Shown here piece after piece: positions 32,905 to 41,692 of a stretch of DNA of 64,000 nucleotides. The translations under genes were made by a program, and so were the position numbers. Under the pieces are notes generated by a model, which did not search any database, had not been told where the DNA came from, and saw only the letters and a list, made by a program, of their open reading frames with translations. Positions within the stretch are counted from its first letter, which is position 1. Every line of letters starts with the position of its first letter. The DNA lies in contig CAWCPR010000001.1 in assembly GCA_963797475.1 (NCBI GenBank), forward strand, positions 2,790,001 through 2,854,000. Direction: 5' to 3'. Source of the stretch: CAWCPR01 sp963797475 (GTDB lineage Bacteria; Chloroflexota; Anaerolineae; Anaerolineales; UBA4823).

Positions 32905-34164
32905 ATGCGCATCACGATTTTCGCAGCAGGTTCCCGGGGCGACATTCAGCCTTGCGTCGTTCTCGGCAGAGCGCTGCAACAAGCGGGCTTTGATGTTCTG
33001 CTGGCTGCCCCTGAGAACTTTGCCGCTTTCATACAAGAGCAGGGCCTGTGTTTTCACCCGCTGCGAGGCGATGTCCAGCAGATCATGGCGAGCGAGACCG
33101 GGCGTGGATTTATGGAGAAAGGCAGCGCCAATCTCCTCCAATCCATCCGCGCCATGCGAACCATGCTTGGGCCTGTGGCCCTGCAAATGGCTGAAGATGC
33201 CCTTGAAGCCTGCCAGGAGGCGGATGCGTTGATTTCCTTAGCCGTATTCGCTACTTTTGCGAAATCGATTGCCGAGGTAAGGCGTATCCCATTGATCCAT
33301 GTTGAACCGACCCCGGTGCTTCCGACGCAGGCCTTCCCGGCTCCCGGTTGGCCGGTTCAGAGAAACCTGGGCGGCCTGCATAACCGCCTTTCCGGGCATG
33401 CCATGCTCCAGGTGCTGTGGCAGTGGTACGCTCCTTTCGTCAACAGTTTTCGGCGTCGTTTTGGGCTGCCTCCCTATACCGCTGCCAGTTTCTATCAAAT
33501 ACTGACCTCGACCCCCTTGTTAGGCGCCTATAGCGACAAGGTAATCCCGCATCCCCCGGATTGGCCGGAAACCGTTCATATCAGCGGATATTGGTTTCTT
33601 GACCCGCAACCAGAATGGAAACCTGAAGGTGAATTAAAAACATTCCTGGATTCCGGCGATCCACCGGTCTATGTCGGGTTTGGCAGTATGTCCGGACGCC
33701 GTCCAGAGCGATTGGCGGCGCTCGTCCTGGAAGCCCTGGCGAACAGCGGCCGGCGCGGCCTGCTGCTCACAGGCTGGGGCGGTATTCGGGCATTGTCCGT
33801 ACCGGAGAACGTGTTCGTGGTGGATTCCGCGCCGCACGGCTGGCTTTTCCCTCGTATGGCGGCGGTTGTCCACCACGGAGGCGCGGGGACAACCGCAGAA
33901 GGGTTACGCGCCGGGGTGCCCTCGCTGATCCTGCCCTTCGCAGTGGACCAGGCTTTTTGGGGAAAGCGGGTTAAAGCCCTGGGCGTTGGGCCAGAACCCA
34001 TCCCCTTTAGAAAGCTGACTGCCGGTAAGCTGGCCCAAGCCATTCAGGAGGCCGTCCAGCAACCCGAGATCAAGCGACGGGCTGCCGGGCTGGGTGAGGC
34101 AATCCGCTCGGAAGACGGCGTGGGCAATGCTGTGAAAGTCATAAGGGATTACCTGGGAGCGTGA
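32905..34164 (+). CDS. Glycosyltransferase family 1 (UGT/sterol glucosyltransferase-like, GT-B)
   Basis: A 419-residue GT-B enzyme. The N-terminal acceptor domain starts RITIFAAGSRGDIQPCVVLGRAL, with the usual glycine loop and GD. The C-terminal donor domain has VYVGFGSM, VDSAPHGWLFPRMAAVVHHGGAGTT (the UGT HHGG motif) and LPFAVDQAFW, which contacts the UDP-sugar. Relatives glucosylate sterols, hopanoids, polyketides or rhamnolipids. The acceptor is not predictable. It ends three bases before the acyltransferase-domain gene, so the two form one unit. Confidence 0.9.
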   Translation: MRITIFAAGSRGDIQPCVVLGRALQQAGFDVLLAAPENFAAFIQEQGLCFHPLRGDVQQIMASETGRGFMEKGSANLLQSIRAMRTMLGPVALQMAEDALEACQEADALISLAVFATFAKSIAEVRRIPLIHVEPTPVLPTQAFPAPGWPVQRNLGGLHNRLSGHAMLQVLWQWYAPFVNSFRRRFGLPPYTAASFYQILTSTPLLGAYSDKVIPHPPDWPETVHISGYWFLDPQPEWKPEGELKTFLDSGDPPVYVGFGSMSGRRPERLAALVLEALANSGRRGLLLTGWGGIRALSVPENVFVVDSAPHGWLFPRMAAVVHHGGAGTTAEGLRAGVPSLILPFAVDQAFWGKRVKALGVGPEPIPFRKLTAGKLAQAIQEAVQQPEIKRRAAGLGEAIRSEDGVGNAVKVIRDYLGA

Positions 34165-34167
34165 TCG

Positions 34168-34992
34168 ATGAATGGGAACGACAACAGTTACACAACCCTG
34201 CCTTACCCAAAGATCCGGCGGCTGATGGTGGACGGCGGGCGTTTGGCCCGCCAGAAACACGTGATTCACGGGCTGGTTGAAATGGACGTAACTCACGCAC
34301 ACCAGGCAATACGCGACCATAAGTTACAAACCGGCGAGACTCTCTCGTTTACGGCGTTCGTTATGGCCTGCCTGGGGCATTCCGTCGGCATGAACAAACA
34401 TATGCATGCCTACCGGAACTGGCGGAATCAACTTATTGTTTTTGAGGATGTGGACGTGAACACCATGTTCGAAGTCGAAGTCGGCGGTCACAAGATCATC
34501 CGGCCTCACATTATCAGAGCCGTAAACAAGAAAACCGTGCGAGATATTCATGAAGAGATCCGGGCATTCCAGGCTGAACACGAGGGCAGTCGAGAGGGGA
34601 ATTTCATCGGATGGTTTGTCATGCTGCCGGGATTTATCCGGCGGTTTTTTCTTGGGGTACTTTTTAAGAACCCACACTGGCTGAAAGAAATGAATGGAAC
34701 GGTGTCCATGACCGCTGTGGGCATGTTCGGGAGTGGAGGCGGCTGGGGGATTCCTGCATCCAACCACACCTTGCAGGTCACACTCGGCGGCATCGCCGAG
34801 AAACCAGGAGTCATTGAGGGCCGAATTGAGGTCCGGGAATATCTGAGCGTTACGGTCAGCTTTGATCACGATATCGTCGACGGGGCGCCGGCGGCGCGCT
34901 TCACGCAACGCTTTAAAGAATTGATCGAGCGTGGTTATGGGCTGCCCGAGAGCGAGCATGCTGGCATGGATGGCGTGTTGATTGACCGGTAG
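34168..34992 (+). CDS. Standalone 2-oxoacid-dehydrogenase acyltransferase (E2-catalytic) domain protein
   Basis: The 274-residue protein is an E2p/CAT-fold acyltransferase without lipoyl or subunit-binding domains. The catalytic motif HDIVDG is in FDHDIVDGAPAARFTQRF near the C-terminus, and LRVTLGGIAEKP-like (LQVTLGGIAEKP) precedes it. A hydrophobic insert near 150-170 (FVMLPGFIRRFFLGVLF) is unusual for the family and may touch membrane. It follows the GT1 gene closely, suggesting acylation of the same glycoside or lipid, but this is inference. Confidence 0.85.
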   Translation: MNGNDNSYTTLPYPKIRRLMVDGGRLARQKHVIHGLVEMDVTHAHQAIRDHKLQTGETLSFTAFVMACLGHSVGMNKHMHAYRNWRNQLIVFEDVDVNTMFEVEVGGHKIIRPHIIRAVNKKTVRDIHEEIRAFQAEHEGSREGNFIGWFVMLPGFIRRFFLGVLFKNPHWLKEMNGTVSMTAVGMFGSGGGWGIPASNHTLQVTLGGIAEKPGVIEGRIEVREYLSVTVSFDHDIVDGAPAARFTQRFKELIERGYGLPESEHAGMDGVLIDR

Positions 34993-35059
34993 ATAGGAGC
35001 GCTTGTTGGGGTAAAATCATCCCAGCGCTGGTTTGCAGGTCGAAATCCATCTTCGGGAA

Positions 35060-35929
35060 ATGACAATGACCATCCAGGCTGACTCAGGCAAAGTTGAACG
35101 AAAGGTTCCTTCTCGCGGCGCCGTCACATGGTTGTGGCTGTCGATCCTGGCGGCCCTGCTGGCTGTGGCTGGCAGCATCATTGCGCTGTCGGTCCCGAGC
35201 ATTTACACCAGCCTGACGCCCGCCTTCCTGCCGCAGGCGCTGGCTCAGGATATCGCCAACCTGGCGCTTGTCTCGCCGGCCTGGCTGGTCCTGGCGGCGC
35301 TGGCGTTGCGCGGTTCGCTGCGTTCCTATCTTCTCTGGCTGGGCGTGCTCACTTTCACCGTCTATAACTATGTGATCTATACCTTCTCGGTCCCGTTCGG
35401 GCCGCTGTTCTTATTATGGGTCGCCGTGTTGGGACTCAGCCTGTACGCGCTGATCGGCGGCGTCGCCTCGGTGGATCATAAGACTGTCGAATCGTCTTTT
35501 ACGAGCCGCCGGGCTGTCGTCGCGATTGCCTGGTTCCTGATCGTCACGGCGGTACTCTTCGGCTTGCTCTGGCTCTCGGAAGATGTGCCCGCCCTGCTTT
35601 CCGGCAGCCGGCCCCAGAGCGTCATCGATATGGCCCTGCCGACCAACCCGGTCCACATCCTTGACCTGGGTTTCTTCCTGCCGGCGGTCATCGCCACGGC
35701 CGTGATGCTGCTCAAAAAGAAGCCGCTCGCCTATACTCTGGCGCCAGCGTTCATTGTCTTCCTGGTGCTGACCGGTATCCCCATCCTGCTCACGCCGGTT
35801 GTCCAGGCCGCGCGTGGTGAAACTGCCGCCTGGGGAGTGGTTGCGCCAATCGGCGCTCTGACTGTCGTTCTGCTCGGTTTGCTGGCCTGGCTGCTCTCGA
35901 CGGTGCAATCCTCTGAACGACCCGCCTGA
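35060..35929 (+). CDS. Polytopic membrane protein, unknown function
   Basis: About 289 residues with roughly eight hydrophobic helices, for example WLSILAALLAVAGSIIALSV, PAWLVLAALAL, LFLLWVAVLGLSLYALIGGV, AIAWFLIVTAVLFGLLWLS and LTVVLLGLLAWLLSTV. There is no motif I can name. The ATG at 35060 (MTMTIQ) is favoured over 35033 because GGGAA lies just upstream. The terminator at 36099-36137 probably ends its transcript. Confidence 0.75.
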   Translation: MTMTIQADSGKVERKVPSRGAVTWLWLSILAALLAVAGSIIALSVPSIYTSLTPAFLPQALAQDIANLALVSPAWLVLAALALRGSLRSYLLWLGVLTFTVYNYVIYTFSVPFGPLFLLWVAVLGLSLYALIGGVASVDHKTVESSFTSRRAVVAIAWFLIVTAVLFGLLWLSEDVPALLSGSRPQSVIDMALPTNPVHILDLGFFLPAVIATAVMLLKKKPLAYTLAPAFIVFLVLTGIPILLTPVVQAARGETAAWGVVAPIGALTVVLLGLLAWLLSTVQSSERPA

Positions 35930-36050
35930 CCTCTTTCTCACAATTCCCTTTCGAGGGGCAGTCCACGCTCATCAGGCCGAGACTCCGTAAACTGGGGGAA
36001 TTCTGGAAGCCCGCAGGTCATCAAAATTTTCCTCGCCAATCGCAATCTGG

Positions 36051-36068
36051 CCTGGTCAGCTGACCAGG
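36051..36068. promoter_or_regulatory. Perfect 18-bp palindrome
   Basis: CCTGGTCAGCTGACCAGG is self-complementary over all 18 bases. It lies 120 bases after the membrane-protein stop and 160 bases before the methyltransferase start. A loop-less palindrome suits a dimeric DNA-binding protein better than an RNA hairpin. The rest of 35930-36228 holds only the terminator below. Confidence 0.45.
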
Positions 36069-36098
36069 GTGGAATTTGGTCTTCTGTCTAAGAAAATT

Positions 36099-36137
36099 CT
36101 ACCTGGATGGCGGATGCGCCGGGGTAGTTTTTTTTTT
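36099..36137 (+). terminator. Rho-independent terminator with T10
   Basis: CTACC (36099-36103) pairs with GGTAG (36123-36127); inside, GGCG-GATG-CGCC forms a second short stem. Ten Ts follow at 36128-36137. Confidence 0.7.
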
Positions 36138-36228
36138 GTAAAGTAGAGATGGCAACCCCATTACCAAAAATCTACTAAAGCCTCATTCTTGTTCGTGGCG
36201 AGTAAAAGAAAATTAAGGAGAATGAAAA

Positions 36229-36933
36229 ATGGACCCCGTTTTGAATCACTTCGGTCCCGGCCATTGGCTGACATTCGCAATCTACGCCATCGTCTATGGC
36301 GCGTTTATCGTATTCTTGCCTTTTTACAAAAAGAGCAAGGTGAAACCTTCAGGCGCATATCTCGCCTTCGTGGTCGCCTTTGCACTGGAGATGTTCGGCG
36401 TGCCCATGAGCATGTACGTCCTCACCTGGATTATGGGCTTCACCCTTCCGGATGGCATCTTGTGGGGGCACACGCTGATCGGGGTTTTCGGCCTGGCGCC
36501 AACCAACATCGGCATTGCGATCCAGATCGCCGGCGCGCTGCTGGTGATCTTTGGCTGGAAAGAGATTTTCCGGCTGTACTGGAGTAAGGAACGCAGTGAG
36601 GGCTATCTGGTCACGCGCGGCATCTACCGCTACATTCGCCACCCGCAGTACACCGGCTTCATGCTCGTCACGCTCGGCATGATCTTCGAGTGGGCGACGC
36701 TGCCGCTGCTCATCATGTGGCCGATCCTGGCAGTCGTTTATTACCGGCTGGCGCGTAAGGAAGAGGCGGATATGGTGCAGGAGTTCGGGCAGCAGTATGT
36801 GGACTATAGGCAGCGCACCGGCATGTTCCTGCCCCGTTTACAGGCCGCACGCCAGTCATCCGGCAGCTTCAATCCTGCTAAAGGCATTAAAAACCTAATC
36901 TGGCTCAATTGGTGGCCTGCGAACATGGGTTAA
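36229..36933 (+). CDS. Isoprenylcysteine/phospholipid methyltransferase family (ICMT-like) membrane protein
   Basis: About 234 residues with five or six helices. The conserved C-terminal SAM-binding region is present: YLVTRGIYRYIRHPQYTGFM, then RKEEADMVQEFGQQYVDYRQRTGMFLPRL. Bacterial members methylate isoprenoid thiols, lipids or small acceptors. The last 22 residues (from about GSFNPAKG) do not belong to the family and run into the truncated response regulator, so the original 3' end was probably replaced by a deletion junction. AAGGAG precedes the ATG. Confidence 0.85.
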   Translation: MDPVLNHFGPGHWLTFAIYAIVYGAFIVFLPFYKKSKVKPSGAYLAFVVAFALEMFGVPMSMYVLTWIMGFTLPDGILWGHTLIGVFGLAPTNIGIAIQIAGALLVIFGWKEIFRLYWSKERSEGYLVTRGIYRYIRHPQYTGFMLVTLGMIFEWATLPLLIMWPILAVVYYRLARKEEADMVQEFGQQYVDYRQRTGMFLPRLQAARQSSGSFNPAKGIKNLIWLNWWPANMG

Positions 36934-37490
36934 TCCTGGCGGCGGACCTGGCCCCAGACGTAGTGTTGATGGATCTCATCATGCCCGGGATGGACGGCGT
37001 GCAGGCGACTCGCCTTCTCAAGCGAGAAAGTCCACGCTCGCAGATCATCGTCCTGACTTCTTACCATGAGGACGAGAACATCTTCCCGGCCATCCGGGCC
37101 GGGGCGCTGTCTTATTTATTGAAAGGGGTCGCCTTAGCCGAATTGGCGCAGGCGATACGGAAAGCAGCCAGGGGCGAGGCGGTGATGCATCCCCAGGTGG
37201 CCGCCAGGATCGTTCAGGAATTGCATGAAGCTCCGGCGGAATCTGCGTTTCCCACGGAAACGAAATTCCGGCTGGAATCCGCAAATCTCTATGCCACGTT
37301 GAGCGAACGGGAGAAGGAGGTGCTCCAGCTCATAGCGCAGGGCTTGAAGAACGCCCAGATTGCGGAACAGCTTTTCATCAGCGAGCGGACAGTTAAGAGC
37401 CACATCAACAACATTCTCGGCAAATTACACGTCGCTGACCGGACTCAGGCGGCTATCTACGCCTGGCGAGAAGGGTTTACGAAGAAGTAA
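36909..37490 (+). pseudogene. NarL/LuxR-type response regulator lacking its N-terminus
   Basis: Readable from about AADLAPDVVLMDLIMPGMDG, including the phosphoacceptor Asp in LMDLIMP, VLTSYHEDE and the Lys in YLLKG, then a complete LuxR HTH (LSEREKEVLQLIAQGLKNAQIAEQL, TVKSHINNILGKL). The first 40-45 residues, with the acidic pair that binds Mg2+, are missing, and no sensor kinase is nearby. The start overlaps the end of the methyltransferase gene. It might still be made from the TTG at 36909 but should not be phosphorylated normally. Confidence 0.7.
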
Positions 37491-37501
37491 ATTGTCGCCC
37501 C

Positions 37502-37530
37502 TTGACAAATCAAAGATAAGTGTATATACT
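37502..37530 (+). promoter_or_regulatory. MarR gene promoter with embedded operator (leaderless)
   Basis: TTGACA (37502-37507), 17 bases, TATACT (37525-37530). GTGTATATAC (37520-37529) overlaps the -10 box and matches the core of the palindrome in the next promoter. Transcription should start at about 37537, next to the ATG at 37538. Confidence 0.7.
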
Positions 37531-37537
37531 CCTATCT

Positions 37538-37996
37538 ATGAACAAGCTTTCAGAACACGACCGTATTGCCAGGCTGGCGCGCACCTGCGCCAACATTAAT
37601 CTGCGCCGGGCCGCGCGGGCGGTCTCCAACTACTACGACAATATTTTCCTGGCGGCGTGCAGACTGCGGGGAACTCAAATTCCACCGTTGGTGGTTCTCT
37701 ACCTGGCAGGCCCGCAAAGCATCAACGAGTTTGCGACGAAACTGGAGCTCGACCGGACAACGCTCTCTCGAAACCTTAAGCCGCTGGAAGAGGCGGGACT
37801 GCTCGAGATCGCCTCTGGCGACGACCAGCGCACGCGCCTGGTGACTTTAACCGAACGCGGCAAGGAAGTACTGCGCAATGTCCTGCCCATTTGGGAAGAA
37901 GCGCAGGCTCGCATGGTCCAGGGCCTGAGTGAGGAACGGTATGATGCTTTGCTCAAACAGCTAGCGGATATCGCCGAGCTGACGCGAGCAGGGTAA
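37538..37996 (+). CDS. MarR-family regulator
   Basis: A 152-residue winged-helix protein: LYLAGPQSINEFATKLELDRTTLSRNLKPLEEAGLLE is the recognition region and GDDQRTRLVTLTERGKEVL the wing. N- and C-terminal helices form the dimer. The ATG at 37538 is placed by the promoter; the upstream in-frame ATG lies within it. Operator-like palindromes occur both in its own promoter and in that of the downstream dehydrogenase gene, so it probably represses both. Confidence 0.88.
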   Translation: MNKLSEHDRIARLARTCANINLRRAARAVSNYYDNIFLAACRLRGTQIPPLVVLYLAGPQSINEFATKLELDRTTLSRNLKPLEEAGLLEIASGDDQRTRLVTLTERGKEVLRNVLPIWEEAQARMVQGLSEERYDALLKQLADIAELTRAG

Positions 37997-38022
37997 GGCG
38001 ACCCTGTACCGGCGATAAATTT

Positions 38023-38051
38023 TTGACTTCAAGTGTGTATATACACATAAT
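38023..38051 (+). promoter_or_regulatory. Promoter of the SDR gene with MarR-type operator
   Basis: TTGACT (38023-38028), 17 bases, CATAAT (38046-38051). The perfect palindrome TGTGTATATACACA (38034-38047) fills the spacer and touches the -10 box, so a bound dimer would block polymerase. Confidence 0.7.
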
Positions 38052-38124
38052 GATTCTGACATTTCTCTTCTTGCCGGACCAGGTCAGGCGTACAGAAGAC
38101 ATCTAAAATTGGAGGGTTCCAATC

Positions 38125-38883
38125 ATGAACCTGAAGAACCAAAGAGTCCTGATCACTGGGGGCGGTTCGGGCATTGGGCTGGCGCTGGCGCTCGGCCTGG
38201 CCGGTGGTAACAATGTCGTCGTGGCAAGCCGTGATCCTGCTAAATTGGAGCGCGCTACGGCCGCCAATCCAGGCTTGCGCAGCCTCCCTCTGGACGTCAC
38301 TGCGGAGGAGCAGTCTCGAATGGTGGTAAAATGGGCGCTGGAGCAGCTTGGGGGCATTGACATCCTTGTGAACAGCGCGGGTGTGCTGCGCCCTGTCGGC
38401 ATAGAAACAGACGCATCTGAGCGAGCCGTCGAAGAAGAGGTCGCCGTAAATCTGCTTGGATCGATTCGCATGACCCGGCTGGCCTTGCCGCATCTGCGCC
38501 GCTCAGCAGATGGGGCAGTCGTCTTCCTGTCGTCTGCTCTGGCTCTGACGGCCGCGCCGGGTTTGGCCTCCTACGCCGCGACGAAGGCTGCTGTTCATTC
38601 GGTCGCTCGTTCACTGCGGGCCGAGCTGGCAGGTCAGGTCAAGGTGTTCGACGTGCTCCCACCTTTCGTCGATACGGAATTGGCGCAGGGCGTCGGCCGG
38701 ACCAAGCTAACCCCACAGCGGGTGGCTGCCGAGATCATCGCCGGTCTGCGAGGCGAGCGGTTCGAGATTCGCATCGGGCAGATCGGTGCCCTGGCAGTGC
38801 TCAGCCGCCTGGCGCCGCCAGTAGCCGATGCCATCGTGAGGCGTGAGATCGGTGGGAAGACCGGCCGCCGGACGAGTAGATGA
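38125..38883 (+). CDS. Short-chain dehydrogenase/reductase (DltE-like)
   Basis: A 252-residue classical SDR. The cofactor motif TGGGSGIG is at residues 11-18, NSAGV near 88, the catalytic Ser in FLSSALALT, and Tyr/Lys in YAATKAAV. R35 after the second strand (VVASRD) suggests NADPH preference. It is like DltE/YdfG-type reductases whose substrates are not fixed. It is preceded by a MarR-controlled promoter and followed by the frameshifted FAD oxidase, so the three may form a stress-inducible redox unit. Confidence 0.9.
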   Translation: MNLKNQRVLITGGGSGIGLALALGLAGGNNVVVASRDPAKLERATAANPGLRSLPLDVTAEEQSRMVVKWALEQLGGIDILVNSAGVLRPVGIETDASERAVEEEVAVNLLGSIRMTRLALPHLRRSADGAVVFLSSALALTAAPGLASYAATKAAVHSVARSLRAELAGQVKVFDVLPPFVDTELAQGVGRTKLTPQRVAAEIIAGLRGERFEIRIGQIGALAVLSRLAPPVADAIVRREIGGKTGRRTSR

Positions 38884-38915
38884 TAAAAAATTTGCTTTAC
38901 CAGGAGGAAATAGAA

Positions 38916-40368
38916 ATGTCACCGAAAAACACGAAGTCTAAAATTAATGCAGACAGTGGATCCAACGGCGATGCGCCTGTCCAGGCCCTCGCACGGGAGG
39001 GGGTTTCGATCCCACGGCTCCGCGCCATGCTTAAAGGACAGGTGATCGCCCCAGGCGACGCCGGGTACGACCAGGCTCAGGACCGTATTTTACGGCGGGA
39101 TTGACCGCCGGCCGGCTGTCATCGCCCGGCCCGCAGATGCGACCGGTGTCGCCCAAGTTATCTCGCTCGCCCGCCAGACCGGGTTGGAGATCGCCGTGCG
39201 CAGCGGCGGGCATAGCAACGCCGGTCATAGCGTCTCCGACGGCGGCATAGTGCTCGACCTGGGGGACATGCGGGCGCTGCAGATCGACGTAGAACGACGG
39301 ACAGCCTGGGCTGAGACAGGCCTGACCAGCGGCGAGTACACGTCCGCGGCAGGAGCTTACGGCCTGGCAACCGGGTTCGGCGACACCGGCTCGGTCGGGA
39401 TTGGGGGGATCACACTGGGCGGCGGCGTCGGCTATCTCGTCCGCAAACATGGCCTCACCATCGACGACCTGCTGGCTGCCGAGGTCGTGACCGCGGACGG
39501 GCAGATCTTGCGCGTCGATGCAGAGACACATCCGGATTTGTTCTGGGGGCTCCGAGGCGGCGGAGGCAATTTTGGCGTCGCCACCCGCTTCCAGTTCCGC
39601 CTGCACGAGGTCGATACGATCGTGGGCGGGATGCTGCTCCTGCCGGCGACTCCCGACGTTATCGCCGGGTTCATCGCAGCGGCGGAGGCTGCACCGGAGG
39701 AGCTGTCGACGATTGCCAACGTCATGCCAGCGCCGCCGATGCCTTTCCTGCCTGCGGAACAGCATGGCAAGCTGGTGGTGATGGCTCTGATGGCTTACGC
39801 TGGCGATGTCGCTGCCGGAGAGCAAGCCGTGGCGCCGTTCCGGGCGCTCGCAACACCGCTCGCTGACATGCTCCGGCCGATGCGTTATCCCGAGATGTAC
39901 CCGCCCGAAGAGAGCGACTACCACCCCACGGCGGCCGGCCGCACGATGTTCGTCAACACGATCGACCGGGATATTGCCAGAACGATCGTAGAGCACCTTC
40001 AGTCCTCCGACGCGGCGGTGCGGGTAGCGCAACTTCGGGTGCTGGGTGGGGCGATGGCCCGTGTGCCGGTCGAGGCAACCGCGTTCGCCCACCGTAGAGC
40101 CCGCATCATGGTCAACCTGGCTGCTTTCTACACTGGTCCCGAGGATCAAGCTATACGACAGGCATGGGTTAACGGCTTCGCCGGCTCCTTGCGCCAGGGC
40201 GACTCTGGCGCGTATGTGAACTTCCTGGGCGACGAAGGTGAAGCGCGGGTGCGCGAAGCCTATCCGGGACCAACCTGGGAACGGCTTGCGGCAGTAAAAC
40301 GGCGTTACGATCCGACCAATCTCTTCCGGCTCAACCAGAACATCCCGCCGGCGAGCGCGGCTCAGTAA
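38916..40368 (+). pseudogene. FAD-linked oxidase (PCMH/berberine-bridge type) with one frameshift
   Basis: The start (MSPKNTKSKINADSG, GYDQA) is in one frame and breaks at 39104; the rest continues in another as RTVFYGGIDRRPAVIARPADATGV and then AVRSGGHSNAGHSVSDGG, GSVGIGGITLGGGVGYLVRKHGLTIDDL and the berberine C-terminus YDPTNLFRLNQNI. One extra base at 39075-39078 accounts for the break; corrected length is about 483 residues. The His of RSGGHS may bind FAD covalently, but the second (Cys) attachment site is Ile here. An AGGAGG site precedes the ATG. Confidence 0.8.
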
Positions 40369-40431
40369 GCGGGAGGCATCCGATATGGCATTCACAAGTA
40401 CGACCCCATCGGATAAAGGGTAGAATTCACG

Positions 40432-40740
40432 ATGTTGAGAAAGAAACGTATGGATACCTACCGCACCAATCTTCGCACACTGCTGCGGGCGCTTCCACCG
40501 GAAGAGACCGTTTTCTCCGATTTTCCCATCGAACCTGGCCGCAGCGCTTACCAGGAAATTTTTCAGCAAGCCGCGCGCGAGCGGGGGATCCGGCGCGCTG
40601 ACTTTGCGCGAGTATTTAATGGCGAGGGACGCCGCCTGGACATCTTCTCGTGGCTTTTACCTCACTTGAACAGTAAGGGATACTTCTATTGGTTTCGGGC
40701 CTTTCAGCCTGAGGTCGATCAGGCGCTTGGTTTGCATTAG
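40432..40740 (+). CDS. Small hypothetical protein
   Basis: 102 residues (or 96 from the ATG at 40450), mostly helical and basic, with FPIEPGRSAYQEIFQQAARERG and FSWLLPHLNSKGYFYWFRAF. No membrane segment or known motif. The frame and amino-acid composition look like a real protein, but there is no strong ribosome site and I do not recognise the family. Confidence 0.5.
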   Translation: MLRKKRMDTYRTNLRTLLRALPPEETVFSDFPIEPGRSAYQEIFQQAARERGIRRADFARVFNGEGRRLDIFSWLLPHLNSKGYFYWFRAFQPEVDQALGLH

Positions 40741-40812
40741 TTGGTAGCCGTGGGATCAAAGCGGCAGGCGCAGGGGTTGTCCTGGTGGGTATTCTGGTGC
40801 AGTTGTGAGCGG

Positions 40813-41691
40813 CTATGGCATGGCGGTCCAGCGCGGCACTCGGTCCGGTAGATCCGTATCGCCCAATTCCACACACAGCGTTCTCAAACTCTCCTGCGCG
40901 CCGGTCCACTCCAGGTCAGCGAGGCTCTCTTTTAGGGGTACGTCTCGGCGAAGCGTTGCCAGGCGCAGGTAAAGCATTGCTTCGTCCTGGTTGGCTCTGA
41001 GATTCTCGGCCAGGCGAAGCGCGCGGCTGGCAGGCAGCCCCCATTGGTGGTAATCGCCAGGGATATCCTGGATGTGTTCGTACCTGGAGAGCACGGCAGA
41101 TGCGGACTTAGCCCCCCAGGCCGGGACTCCCGGGTAGCCATCGGCCGAATCGCCCACCAGCGCCAGCCAATCGGGGATTGAGGCGGGTGGGACGCCGTAC
41201 TTCTCGACCACCGCCGCTTCGTCATACAGGATATCTCGGCGGCGATCCCAGCACACCACGCGCGAGCCTCTCACCAGTTGGGCCAGATCCTTGTCGGGCG
41301 AACAGATGACGATCTGGTCTACAGCGGGCTCGTCTTGAAAGCGAAACACAGCCGAAGCGAGCGCGTCATCCGCCTCGAACTCGACCATGGGCCAGACTAC
41401 TAGGCCCAATGCGTTCACGGCCTCTTCGGCGAGCGGGAACTGGGCAAGCAGGTTTGGATCGACCCCTGCGCTCGTCTTGTAGCCTGGGAACAGGTCGTTG
41501 CGAAACGACTCAATGACGTGATCAAACGCGCAGGCGATATGAGTCGCGCCTGACCTGGAGATGAGGGCGAGCAGGCTTTTGAGCAGACCGAGCGTGGCGC
41601 CGATCTCTCGGCCATCGGGCGCTTTCTTCCCGGGCGCGCCGTAGAAGCTGCGGAAGAGTTCGTAGGTGCCGTCGACCAGGTGGATTTTCAT
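40813..41691 (-). CDS. Standalone 5'-3' exonuclease / flap nuclease
   Basis: A 292-residue protein homologous to the N-terminal nuclease domain of DNA polymerase I. Acidic metal ligands are visible in HLVDGTYELFRSFYG, VEFEADDALASAV, CSPDKDLAQLV and LVGDSADGYPGVPAWG; the helical arch contains YKTSAGVDP. The H3TH DNA-binding region follows (GAKSASAVLSRY). Standalone copies back up or replace the polymerase-linked domain in flap removal and repair. It starts one base after the stop of the upstream gene, so it is the last of a three-gene minus-strand unit. Confidence 0.88.
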   Translation of the reverse strand: MKIHLVDGTYELFRSFYGAPGKKAPDGREIGATLGLLKSLLALISRSGATHIACAFDHVIESFRNDLFPGYKTSAGVDPNLLAQFPLAEEAVNALGLVVWPMVEFEADDALASAVFRFQDEPAVDQIVICSPDKDLAQLVRGSRVVCWDRRRDILYDEAAVVEKYGVPPASIPDWLALVGDSADGYPGVPAWGAKSASAVLSRYEHIQDIPGDYHQWGLPASRALRLAENLRANQDEAMLYLRLATLRRDVPLKESLADLEWTGAQESLRTLCVELGDTDLPDRVPRWTAMP

Positions 41692-41692
41692 T

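Noticed and set aside
39031..40569. A 512-codon open frame on the minus strand opposite the FAD oxidase
   Set aside because: Its product is Arg/His/Pro-rich without domains; it is the antisense of a clearly conserved FAD-linked oxidase in high-GC sequence.
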